Shown: piece after piece, positions 1-6,892 of the stretch
Layout of the letters: each line of letters opens with the position of its first letter
How positions within the stretch are numbered: position 1 is the first letter of the stretch
Source of the DNA: Bacteroidia bacterium
GTDB lineage: Bacteria; Bacteroidota; Bacteroidia; Chitinophagales; Saprospiraceae
Length of the DNA stretch: 6,892 nucleotides
Reading direction: 5' to 3'
Assembly (NCBI GenBank): GCA_030432855.1
Contig: JAUILM010000311.1
Coordinates: 1 to 6,892, forward strand
Notes under the pieces: model-generated
Database searches by the model: none
Seen by the model: the letters and a program-made list of their open reading frames with translations, nothing else
Told to the model about the DNA's origin: nothing
Program-made: the position numbers and the translations under genes

Positions 1-2938
1 ACTGCAAATCGCCCTGTTCATCATATCCCACATCGATCAGATCGAGCGACAGTACCGGCAAAATGCCACCCTTGGCAAAGAAGGCGGTCGGGCCTTGCCA
101 CCCACTGGTGTCACCACAGTACAACGTGGTGCTTTCGCTACAGAAGATCGATTCATTATGGATCTGAGGCAATCTAAACACCACGATGGTATCAAATACA
201 GATCCCCGATTTCCATTCTTATCAAAGGCTTCGTACTCCCGATAGATCACTTTGGCAGTATCCTGATCTTCTTCGCAGGCATAAGGTACTACCCAGTCGG
301 CTACAAAATGCGTCTCCAGAGGACCAAAGCAAGGAATAAAGGCTTGAGGGACCATATCATCTATATCCCCACCAGTCACAAGAGAATCCGTACACCAGAC
401 GTTAGCAACACGTCCGGACATGAAGACCGGACCGTTCGATTGCTTGAAAGTCAACTGACTCCAGCAAGAGCCATCATCAGATGATACGACCACTTTGTAT
501 GTTTTGCCCAAAGCCCCACAGGCATTAAATGTCAATTGATCTGCAAGGGTAACAAAAGTGGGTGGCAACACGATACCACCAAATGCATTGTAGACGGTGA
601 CTTCCACACCTGCAGCACATAGGGTGGGATTACTCAAAATATCATTTAATCCGAAGTGTACATCGCCCATCGCATCCAGGCTGAGATTTACATCCATACA
701 GTTCGGTGCGCAGTCAGCACCCTCTATGCGATTGATCCCGAAGGCTAAATCCGTGGCAATACTTTCAGATTGTCCCGGCCCCACAGGTGCAATGCCTGAT
801 TCTGATACATAAACTGTGGCAACTGCGACCGGAAATGTGGTTGAAACCGCAGTACTGGGGTCAAAACCAATAGGTACGGACATAGTGATGGTTGCTTCAG
901 CCATTGCACCGCCTCCCAGGTTTCGAAACCAATAAAGCCCATCTTCATTTGTGACAGTATCCAGGTTTACGGCATTGCCCGCATGGTCAAGTCCCGATAA
1001 TGAAACCATAACATCGGGGTGTGGCCAATCTAGTCCGGGATCATAAACACCATTGCTATCAATATCTTCATACACAAGTCCATGTATACTACTGGGCACT
1101 AAAATCTCCAAATCATCAGCTGCCGTTCCACTATTACCAGCATCAGACGTAAGATCTCCGGAGACATTGGCGTGTATCCCAGGAGGTAAGCCCGTCACAT
1201 CAACAGATACTGAGCAGGTGCTTCCAGCTGGAACTGTACCACCCGTATAACTTATAGTACTAGTGCCTGCCACAGCTGTGATCGTTCCACCCATACAAGT
1301 TGTACTGGCATTCGGAGTGGCGGCTATAGACAAGCCAGCTGGTAAGTTGTCAGTGAAGTCCAGATTTCCAACTGCTACAGCAGATGCTGTATTATCAATG
1401 GTAAAAACCAATGTCGATAAGGCAGTTGGTAGAATTGGGTTGGAGGTGAAGCTCTTGGTGAAGTCAGGCGGTCCTTCAATGATTAATGTGGCACTAGCTG
1501 AAGTGCCTGGCCCTAAATCAGTAGTTAGTCCACCACTCATATTGTCATAAGTACCCTCTACACTACCGGAAACCTCGATTGAAAAAGTACAGGATGTGCC
1601 TGCAGGTAACGTCCCTCTCGTGAGTCCAACGCTATAGATGCCACCGGTTATTGTATTCACCACATCCCCTATACAATCTGTGGTAGGTGTGCTACCCATT
1701 GTCACAAAAAGACCAGCGGGTAAATTATCAATAAATCCCAGATTGGTTGCGTCCATGGGAGAGGCACTATTATCGATCGTAAATGTGAGTAGTGAAGGTT
1801 GTCCTGGTAAAATATTGGTAGGTAAAAAGGCCTTTGTAAAGACAATGGGTGGGGTGACGGTCAGAATACCGGATGCTGGTCCGCTGTTTCCAAGACTAGA
1901 AGTGAGATCACCGCTCAGATTAGCATATGTGCCTGCTGATGCAGAGGTGACATCCAGAGATATGGAACATGCTGCTCCTGCGGCCACAGTTCCGCCGGTA
2001 TATGAAACAGTCCCTGTCCCCGCCATGGTGGTAAGGGTGCCTCCTGTACAAGTGGTGGATGCATTAGGAATGGCAGCTATGACTACCCCGGCAGGAAGAT
2101 TGTCAGTAAAATCCAATGATGTGGCAGCCATGATAGACGATGTATTATCAATCATATAGATGAGTTGAGCTACCCCACCCTCTTGAATTATTGAAGGTGA
2201 ATAGGCTTTGCCAAACAATGGTGGAGGATTCATAGGTGGAACCGCAGGGTTACCATTGATCACTATCGCAACATGCGACCGATCCGGTCCTCCGGGGAGG
2301 TTCCATGACATACTTTCTGACATCCCGGTAGGTCCTCTCAGTCGACCACATAGTCTGACACTACCAGAAGAAAATGTGAAATTATATAATCTCATTCCCC
2401 CATCGGAAAAAGAACCTGGAGTTTCAGGATTTGCATTTACAATACCATCGAGCAACAGATCCTCCATGGATACTCCCGTCAAACCCGATACAGTACTGGC
2501 AGCTCCCAGCGCGGTGTTGGATCCCGTTTGAGAAATCGGAGTGCTCTGATTAACATTTTCAAAAGAACCTGCCCAGAAGCCCACTGAGGGACCTCCTCCA
2601 CTACCCGTCACTACCACAGTCCCAGTGATAGCAGCACCGGAACCAATGGACAATGTAAAGAATGTAGCTCTTCCAACCCATCCAGATGGTGAATCGCTAA
2701 CGATAGGCGTCATCGGCATTCCATTAAACGTAGCCACCGGGACTCCTCCAAAGGTTCCAGCCTGGACAATGACCACCCGGTCCGATCCCATCGGTACATT
2801 CAGGGTAGCCGAACCACTGGTGCTGGTCACCGTATTCATGTGAAAACTAGCCTGTGCCTGGATATCCAATGGACCCATCAGCACAGCAAACATAATGGCC
2901 AGAATAGGGGATAGAGACTTCGGAAATTGTGTGTTCAT
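1..2938 (-). CDS. Large secreted multi-domain surface/adhesin-like protein, partial (C-terminus beyond left edge)
   Basis: The frame stays open for 979 codons from the ATG at 2938 to the window edge. I read it codon by codon; the translation is fluent with no frameshift. Residues 1 to about 28-30 form a signal peptide (Lys7, hydrophobic core, cleavage near IQA-QA), so the product is exported. Residues ~31-235 are a Gly/Ser/Thr-rich beta-sandwich-like region I cannot name. Residues 242-366, 367-492 and 493-613 are three tandem DUF11-like repeats. Residues ~619-735 resemble an SdrD-B/Cna-B domain (GLVYEDIDSNGVYDPG, then NEDGLYWFRNL). Residues ~741-979 are Cys-rich, with a segment (REYEAFDKNGN) reminiscent of HYR-like modules in big Saprospiria proteins. 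Such proteins usually end in a type IX secretion sorting domain; that end is not visible here. Adhesion or a structural surface role is inferred; no catalytic motif is seen. No Shine-Dalgarno sequence precedes the start, as is common in Bacteroidota. Confidence 0.9.
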   Translation of the reverse strand, partial: MNTQFPKSLSPILAIMFAVLMGPLDIQAQASFHMNTVTSTSGSATLNVPMGSDRVVIVQAGTFGGVPVATFNGMPMTPIVSDSPSGWVGRATFFTLSIGSGAAITGTVVVTGSGGGPSVGFWAGSFENVNQSTPISQTGSNTALGAASTVSGLTGVSMEDLLLDGIVNANPETPGSFSDGGMRLYNFTFSSGSVRLCGRLRGPTGMSESMSWNLPGGPDRSHVAIVINGNPAVPPMNPPPLFGKAYSPSIIQEGGVAQLIYMIDNTSSIMAATSLDFTDNLPAGVVIAAIPNASTTCTGGTLTTMAGTGTVSYTGGTVAAGAACSISLDVTSASAGTYANLSGDLTSSLGNSGPASGILTVTPPIVFTKAFLPTNILPGQPSLLTFTIDNSASPMDATNLGFIDNLPAGLFVTMGSTPTTDCIGDVVNTITGGIYSVGLTRGTLPAGTSCTFSIEVSGSVEGTYDNMSGGLTTDLGPGTSASATLIIEGPPDFTKSFTSNPILPTALSTLVFTIDNTASAVAVGNLDFTDNLPAGLSIAATPNASTTCMGGTITAVAGTSTISYTGGTVPAGSTCSVSVDVTGLPPGIHANVSGDLTSDAGNSGTAADDLEILVPSSIHGLVYEDIDSNGVYDPGLDWPHPDVMVSLSGLDHAGNAVNLDTVTNEDGLYWFRNLGGGAMAEATITMSVPIGFDPSTAVSTTFPVAVATVYVSESGIAPVGPGQSESIATDLAFGINRIEGADCAPNCMDVNLSLDAMGDVHFGLNDILSNPTLCAAGVEVTVYNAFGGIVLPPTFVTLADQLTFNACGALGKTYKVVVSSDDGSCWSQLTFKQSNGPVFMSGRVANVWCTDSLVTGGDIDDMVPQAFIPCFGPLETHFVADWVVPYACEEDQDTAKVIYREYEAFDKNGNRGSVFDTIVVFRLPQIHNESIFCSESTTLYCGDTSGWQGPTAFFAKGGILPVLSLDLIDVGYDEQGDLQ
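1100..2215 (-). repeat. Three tandem ~125-codon DUF11-like (DUF7933-type) repeats inside the secreted protein
   Basis: Unit 1 runs 2215-1841, unit 2 1840-1463 and unit 3 1462-1100, giving periods of 375 and 378 bases. Units 2 and 3 open with FTKAF/FTKSF and unit 1 with FGKAY. All share an IDN motif about 18 residues in, then DNLPAG, a Cys about 20 residues later, a GT(V/L)(P/A)AG turn and a second Cys. Both Cys are present in every unit, suggesting one disulfide per repeat. Units 1 and 3 also share PNASTTC, SYTGGTV and SGDLTS, while unit 2 departs at these places. By eye, a 75-base stretch of units 1 and 3 matches at roughly two thirds of positions, so the duplication is old or under diversifying drift. 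Repeats of this type are stalk or spacer modules in bacterial surface proteins (family knowledge). Confidence 0.85.
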
Positions 2939-2947
2939 GTCGGTTAA

Positions 2948-2967
2948 TCGGTAGTTTCTATTACCGA
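2948..2967. promoter_or_regulatory. Small inverted repeat (hairpin or operator) upstream of the secreted-protein start
   Basis: TCGGTA (2948-2953) and TACCGA (2962-2967) are perfect 6-base inverted arms around an 8-base loop. An outer TTAA/TTAA pair (2944-2947 with 2970-2973) extends the symmetry after a 2-base bulge. The arms end 9 bases ahead of the ATG at 2938, so the structure would sit in the mRNA leader or over the promoter-proximal DNA. It has no T-tract in the minus direction and is not a typical terminator. It could be an operator, a leader hairpin affecting ribosome access, or chance in AT-rich DNA. Confidence 0.35.
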
Positions 2968-3007
2968 ATTTAACATTTATATGAACTATTCTTATATAAA
3001 AGATTAC

Positions 3008-3017
3008 TACATATGTA
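3008..3017. repeat. 10-base perfect palindrome in the intergenic gap
   Basis: TACATATGTA reads the same on both strands and lies 69 bases upstream of the secreted-protein start. It sits in an AT-rich stretch between the lipoprotein stop (3084) and that start. The whole gap (2939-3083) holds no recognisable gene, no clear rho-independent terminator and no good match to the Bacteroidota -33 TTG / -7 TAnnTTTG promoter. The palindrome could be a regulator site, but short AT palindromes are common by chance. Confidence 0.2.
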
Positions 3018-3083
3018 ATTTATTGACCATAAAGGCGTATAAGATTGAATGAAAAGAGAAACACAAGTAAGACTTTGGCACTT

Positions 3084-6000
3084 CTACAGCTCTTCTCCCT
3101 GCAAGGTCTTAAGAAAAGCTACCAGGTCTCTCAGCTGATGTTTATCCAACACGGTCGTCATGGGTGGCATACTCGAAGCTGCATTAATTCGCTCCTGAAT
3201 CTGAGCTTTATCCACTGAGACTTTTTCCTCATTGGCGTCCCTAATGACTAATGTCGTTTCGTCCTCTTCGATTGCAATTCCACTCACAGCAGATTCGTCC
3301 TTTAGTATCACCGTCACTACACCAAATCCAGCAGCAACCTGAGCACTTGGATCTACCAAAGATTGCAATAAATCCTGCGATGCCAGACGTGCACCCACGG
3401 CATCCAGTGCAGGGCCGGCAACCCCACCATATCCACGTATTTGGTGGCATTTCAGGCATTCAGAATCTGAATTGGAAGCTAGAATTTGCCTACCCAGGGA
3501 AGGGGAGCCACCTTCCATGCACTCAATATAATCTGCCAGAATACCCTCCTCTTTGTATTGCGACCGAAAATCTGCCACATGTCCATTGATTTTATCATCA
3601 TTCAGACTTTCGGCTACCTCTATGAGTTCTAATTGTATCTCCGGATTGACCTGCCCCTGTGCAAGACGGAGGGTCATTTGCCGGATGGGTGAAACTATAT
3701 TTTCGGAAGGCAGGTCTTTCATTGCAAGAATGGAAGCTTGCTGCTCTTCCACAGACCCGTCAAGCAGAACACTTGCTGTCATTTCCACAATCTTTTCTGG
3801 TTCGATGTCCATTTGCTGAACGAGCTCGAGTACCGTAATTCGTACATCCTTAGTATTATCCTGCAGTGCATTGCTCAAGATTTCAGGAAGATTATCCGCC
3901 TCGAGACTCGACAAAGTCAGAAGAGCCTGAGATCTCACCTCTGCAACCACATCTCCTTCGGCAATCCTAACAATTGCGGATACTTCATCTTTTGCACCCA
4001 TCTTCCCCAGCGCGACTAATGCGGCCTTTCTTATATCCTGATCTGCATCTCCTAATAAGTTGATCATAGCAGGTGCAGCCTTACGCTGCAACAAGCTCTG
4101 GTCTCGTTCCACTACTCCACGATAACGCCCGGTCACCCGATCAAAAACCGAAGGAGTCGCCCACACTCCCAGTGCGGATATGGCTTCAATGCGCATGGGT
4201 TTTGCATTTGCTCTCTGCTCAGCAAAGGTGACAAGGTGCTCTATACTTTCTTCACTTCCAGTACGACTATTAGCTCCAATCGCTCTTCTAAGAAAAGGCT
4301 CAGATTGATGCTTACCGGACACCAGAGCTGCCCCCAGAGCAGGCAGTGCATCATCTACCGACCAGTCGTCGTTGATAGCTCTTGCTGCCTCGGCAGCGAT
4401 GTACGTATCGGAATCATTCAAAAAGTTTGCAAGGAAGGGATCACTCCAATGTCTCAGGACCAGCACAGCCGCAAGACGCATGGCAGGCACTTGATGGTCC
4501 ACGAGGTCATAGATCGGTTGCCTTTCACCAATCCGGGACAAGGCAAGCGTCGCTCCATGCCTTAAGTACGCATCCGCATCATTATTCCTTTCGAGTAAGT
4601 CAAGCAATGGCTTCACACCCGGCTTATAACCCGTTCTTCCCAAAGCTTCGGCAGCGAAAAATTGTACCCTTGGATGCTCATGTCCAAGCAGATTGATAAG
4701 ATCACTCCCCACATCCCCATATCGTGCGTCTCCCAGCACCTTGCACACCTGAGCTCGAATCTCCGGATCATCGTCATTTAAAAACTGGGTTAAAGTGGTA
4801 CCGTATTGATTATCAGATCGTAGCAACTGTCCCAGTCCCCAGACACCATGTATTCTTGCTAGTTGAGAAGGATCTGAAGCTGCTGCATCGGCCAGCACTC
4901 TGGCTCCGGCGTCACCTCGCTTCACTAATTCAAACTGCGCCTTCTGACGAACGCGCATATCCTGATGCGCCAGGTAAGCCCCCACTTCTTCATTGGATAA
5001 GAGATCGAATGTCTTACCCAGGATTTGCTTTGTCTCGGCTTGAATCGATTCAAAACTTTCTTCCTTGCTCTCAAGTTTCCAAATTCTTCCGTAGTCTTTG
5101 CGCTCCCAACCGTCAATCCAGTCAGTGAAGTAAAGTGCTCCGTCAGGCCCGGCATCTAGACCGGTGGCCAACACTCCGGATAGAATCTTCTTTGTATCTC
5201 CTAATTTAAAGCTAGCCCCATGGGGTTCGAGACGAAAGCTATGAATGCCCGAACGAGCTGGGTTACCATTGAACTCCACCACAAAAAACCGGTCAGCCCA
5301 TTCCTGTCCCAGGACAGTCCCCGGATTGTAAAGCATACCTGTCGGTCCATTAATATAGTGCTCGATACATGGTAAAATATATGCTGCCTGGCCTTCAAAT
5401 CTGGGCTTATATAACCCTTCATCCATCCAAACTTTGTATTCATTATTGTCCGGATCTCGGTATTTGCCAAATTGCCAATTGATTCTCCAACCCGTATCAG
5501 AACCATTCACAATATATACCAGCCTTTCATGCTCCCCGGGATGGTCACCATCATTATCAACCGAAATGATATTGCCATAGGCATCAAAGACAAATTCATG
5601 GGTGTTTCTCAAACCATGAGCAAATACTTCGAAATCGCTTCCATCAGGATTGCACCGCACGATCACACCCTGGTTAGGATAGAACCATCGCTTACCGTCC
5701 TGGTCCACTCCATTAAACCCTATATCGCCAATGCCCCAGTAGATTTTTCCATCGGGCCCCACCTTGACGCCGGACATATTGTGACCACCATATCCAATAT
5801 GCACCTGAAAACCATGGCTTAATGAAGTACGTTTATCAACAAATCCATCTTTGTCCAGATCCTGTAAGCGCCAAAGGTCAGGTGCTACTGCCAGAAAGAT
5901 ATCATCTTCATATTGTTGGACTCCGCCTGCAATATCTGTCACCTCTGTTTGGAAGCCATCAGCAAAAACCCGGGAAGCATCCGCCAGGCCATCACCCGAT

Positions 6001-6551
6001 TGATCCTCTACTATAATCACTTCTTCCGATTCTACTGTTAGATCATGCCAATCCTGAATACTATCACCATTATGATCATAGGGCTTATGAAACTGACCGC
6101 TGGTTTCAGCTGTCAACGTATTCTTGAGAAAGTTTCTTCGATCATCAACAGACTGAAAGGAGAGTGATGCCTCTTCCCAGTATCGATGTTGTCGAATATC
6201 GAACTCTGTACTCTTTCTTCTATTAGTGCTTGACACGATGGCTACACCGGACTCTGTCATATCAAGGCCCACTGGATCACCCAGTAAGGTATCAGAGGCC
6301 CAAATGGATAATGACAGTGTAGGATCGACTTCCGCCGACACCTGACCACGTATTTCCTGAGCCTTTGCCCTGGCATAGTCATCACTTAAAGTGATTATTT
6401 TTTTTTCAGATGCCTTTTCATCAACCTTTCCACAGGATACGAGCATTGAGACACCTACGACGGCAGCCGCCACATATTTTGAGGATCGGCTCAGAGCTAT
6501 TAAGTATGGCATAGAATGGTCCCAATGATGAGATTTCATATTTTCAAGCAT
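3084..6551 (-). CDS. Heme c-containing lipoprotein: beta-propeller dehydrogenase-like domain, HEAT repeats and C-terminal cytochrome c (PVC-type heme-binding architecture)
   Basis: The gene is complete at 1155 residues and ends in TAG. The signal peptide ends in a lipobox (LVSC, Cys40), so the protein is exported and lipid-anchored, probably on an envelope membrane. Residues ~75-495 form an NHL/PQQ-glucose-dehydrogenase-like propeller. It carries Asp-rich Ca-loop-like motifs near 159-167, 183-191 and 231-239, plus GDHPGEHERLVYI (335-347), all typical of the family described first in Planctomycetes and Verrucomicrobia. Residues ~515-990 are HEAT-like helical repeats (e.g. DDDPEIRAQVCKVLGDAR, DADQDIRKAALVALGKMG). 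Residues ~1020-1152 are a cytochrome c domain: heme-binding CLKCH at 1032-1036, Met1128 or Met1131 (SSMPPM) as likely axial ligand, and a closing helix LRDLVAFLKTLQ. The likely role is oxidation of a sugar or alcohol-type substrate with electrons passing to the heme; substrate and cofactor cannot be read from sequence. Start choice: Met1 gives a long n-region with acidic residues; Met5 (6539) or Met14 (6512) would give a more ordinary signal peptide. Confidence 0.95.
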   Translation of the reverse strand: MLENMKSHHWDHSMPYLIALSRSSKYVAAAVVGVSMLVSCGKVDEKASEKKIITLSDDYARAKAQEIRGQVSAEVDPTLSLSIWASDTLLGDPVGLDMTESGVAIVSSTNRRKSTEFDIRQHRYWEEASLSFQSVDDRRNFLKNTLTAETSGQFHKPYDHNGDSIQDWHDLTVESEEVIIVEDQSGDGLADASRVFADGFQTEVTDIAGGVQQYEDDIFLAVAPDLWRLQDLDKDGFVDKRTSLSHGFQVHIGYGGHNMSGVKVGPDGKIYWGIGDIGFNGVDQDGKRWFYPNQGVIVRCNPDGSDFEVFAHGLRNTHEFVFDAYGNIISVDNDGDHPGEHERLVYIVNGSDTGWRINWQFGKYRDPDNNEYKVWMDEGLYKPRFEGQAAYILPCIEHYINGPTGMLYNPGTVLGQEWADRFFVVEFNGNPARSGIHSFRLEPHGASFKLGDTKKILSGVLATGLDAGPDGALYFTDWIDGWERKDYGRIWKLESKEESFESIQAETKQILGKTFDLLSNEEVGAYLAHQDMRVRQKAQFELVKRGDAGARVLADAAASDPSQLARIHGVWGLGQLLRSDNQYGTTLTQFLNDDDPEIRAQVCKVLGDARYGDVGSDLINLLGHEHPRVQFFAAEALGRTGYKPGVKPLLDLLERNNDADAYLRHGATLALSRIGERQPIYDLVDHQVPAMRLAAVLVLRHWSDPFLANFLNDSDTYIAAEAARAINDDWSVDDALPALGAALVSGKHQSEPFLRRAIGANSRTGSEESIEHLVTFAEQRANAKPMRIEAISALGVWATPSVFDRVTGRYRGVVERDQSLLQRKAAPAMINLLGDADQDIRKAALVALGKMGAKDEVSAIVRIAEGDVVAEVRSQALLTLSSLEADNLPEILSNALQDNTKDVRITVLELVQQMDIEPEKIVEMTASVLLDGSVEEQQASILAMKDLPSENIVSPIRQMTLRLAQGQVNPEIQLELIEVAESLNDDKINGHVADFRSQYKEEGILADYIECMEGGSPSLGRQILASNSDSECLKCHQIRGYGGVAGPALDAVGARLASQDLLQSLVDPSAQVAAGFGVVTVILKDESAVSGIAIEEDETTLVIRDANEEKVSVDKAQIQERINAASSMPPMTTVLDKHQLRDLVAFLKTLQGEEL
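6398..6406 (-). repeat. Nine-base A homopolymer in the coding strand just after the lipobox
   Basis: The plus strand reads nine T in a row, giving A9 across codons 49-52 (Glu-Lys-Lys-Ile) of the heme lipoprotein, nine residues after the lipid-attachment Cys40. Runs of this length can slip during replication or transcription, and a one-base change would destroy the reading frame for everything after the signal peptide. As given, the tract is in frame with the long downstream ORF. It may be only a Lys-rich linker in an AT-leaning genome. Confidence 0.6.
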
Positions 6552-6605
6552 TATTTAGAAAGCAGTTTGCAACAGAACAAATCGAAAATATAAATATCAT
6601 AACAA
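6552..6605. promoter_or_regulatory. Short divergent intergenic promoter region
   Basis: Only 54 AT-rich bases separate the start codons of the heme lipoprotein (minus) and the Ldh-family oxidoreductase (plus), so both promoters must overlap here or reach into coding sequence. On the minus strand TATATTTT (6592-6585) matches 5 of 6 fixed positions of the Bacteroidota -7 element TAnnTTTG, but no TTG lies at the expected -33 distance. On the plus strand a TTG (about 6568-6570) precedes AT-rich sequence by about 20 bases without a proper TAnnTTTG. There is no Shine-Dalgarno sequence ahead of either gene. The promoter role follows from the gene layout; the exact elements are weak. Confidence 0.45.
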
Positions 6606-6892
6606 ATGAGTACTTACCGGGTTGATGATTTACAAAAATTTGCCATCGACGTACTACAGAAGACGACGTTGGCCTGGGACCGAAGTAAAATCATTGCGGA
6701 TATACTAATAGAATCTGACCTAATGGGGCACACCACCCATGGTCTGCAATTATTAAAAGCATATACCGACGAATTGTCCACTGGAAAAATGAAACTCAGT
6801 GGCGAACCTCGTGTGATCAGTGATCATGGGGCTGCCATCACGTGGGATGGAGATTACCTTCCAGGCCCTTACCTAATGGACAAAGCCATGCG
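6606..6892 (+). CDS. Ldh family (malate/L-lactate dehydrogenase type, Ldh_2) NAD(P)-dependent oxidoreductase, partial (N-terminus only)
   Basis: The first 95 codons are present, from ATG at 6606 to the right edge; family members are usually about 330-360 residues. The N-terminal helical region (VDDLQKFAIDVLQ, then an ADILIESDL helix) leads into GHTTHG at residues 41-46, the family's G-H-x-S/T-H-G active-site motif. Downstream, ISDHGAAITWDG and LPGPYL fit the start of the Rossmann-like domain characteristic of this family rather than of classical LDH/MDH. Members reduce or oxidise 2-oxo/2-hydroxy acids (malate, lactate, sulfolactate, ureidoglycolate and others) in the cytosol; the substrate cannot be told from this fragment. 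It is transcribed divergently from the heme lipoprotein, 54 bases away, which suggests but does not prove shared regulation. The upstream bases are AT-rich, with no Shine-Dalgarno sequence. No other in-frame start looks better. Confidence 0.92.
   Translation, partial: MSTYRVDDLQKFAIDVLQKTTLAWDRSKIIADILIESDLMGHTTHGLQLLKAYTDELSTGKMKLSGEPRVISDHGAAITWDGDYLPGPYLMDKAM

Noticed and set aside
95..484. A 129-codon plus-strand open frame near the left edge
   Set aside because: It is antisense to the Cys-rich part of the secreted protein, with low-complexity, unconvincing composition and no motif. The minus frame reads through without a stop.
1638..2159. A 173-codon plus-strand open frame opposite the tandem repeats
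   Set aside because: It lies antisense to a continuous, recognisable secreted-protein frame. Its own translation repeats with the same period as the repeats beneath it and has no family resemblance.
3040..3083. Possible rho-independent terminator after the lipoprotein stop
   Set aside because: Only a weak bulged stem (CAAAGT with ACTTG) is visible, with no GC-rich arm followed directly by a T-run on the minus strand.
2939..3083. A Bacteroidota-type promoter for the secreted-protein gene
   Set aside because: I looked for TTG spaced 17-23 bases from TAnnTTTG on the minus strand; no pair fits, so I do not annotate one.
4724..5128. A 134-codon plus-strand open frame and its neighbours (e.g. 5472-5822, 4382-4696) within the lipoprotein gene
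   Set aside because: They overlap the well-supported HEAT and propeller coding sequence, are rich in Pro/His/Ser typical of antisense reading, and match nothing I recognise.
1..6892. CRISPR array, insertion sequence, phage or defence genes, tRNA or rRNA
   Set aside because: There are no short spaced direct repeats, transposase-like frames, terminal inverted repeats or structured RNA signatures. The only repeats are protein-level domain repeats and HEAT units.

Overview
The window looks like a piece of a Bacteroidota chromosome, most likely from the Saprospiria (Saprospiraceae/Lewinellaceae). The evidence is a very large secreted multi-domain protein in the style of those bacteria, AT-rich gene boundaries without clear Shine-Dalgarno sequences, and a lipoprotein carrying a propeller, HEAT repeats and cytochrome c. 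This placement is inferred from protein style only; there is no rRNA or marker gene here. The window holds three protein genes and is almost fully coding.

Region by region: (1) Bases 1-2938, minus strand, are the first 979 codons of a secreted surface or adhesin-like protein whose C-terminus lies beyond the left edge. It has a signal peptide, an N-terminal beta-sandwich-like region, three tandem copies of a ~125-residue DUF11-like repeat (probably the DUF7933 type), one SdrD-B-like domain and a Cys-rich region. (2) Bases 2939-3083 are a 145-base AT-rich gap with a small hairpin just upstream of that gene's start and a 10-base palindrome. (3) Bases 3084-6551, minus strand, encode a complete 1155-residue lipoprotein: an NHL/PQQ-dehydrogenase-like beta-propeller, a long HEAT-repeat array and a C-terminal c-type cytochrome domain. 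This is the 'PVC-type heme-binding' architecture. (4) Bases 6552-6605 are a 54-base AT-rich divergent promoter region. (5) From 6606 to the right edge, plus strand, is the first 95 codons of an Ldh_2-type (malate/L-lactate dehydrogenase family) NAD(P)-dependent oxidoreductase.

The envelope-anchored heme lipoprotein and the cytosolic 2-hydroxyacid-type dehydrogenase are transcribed divergently from a very short shared region, so they may be co-regulated and may serve one oxidative catabolic route; that is inference from position only. The large secreted protein shares the orientation of the lipoprotein gene, but I see neither a terminator nor a convincing promoter between them. I see no tRNA, rRNA, CRISPR array, insertion sequence or phage gene, and no clear sign of an undescribed multi-gene system. 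The points most worth a second look are a nine-A tract just after the lipobox of the heme lipoprotein, the hairpin ahead of the secreted-protein start, and the divergence pattern of the triplicated repeat.
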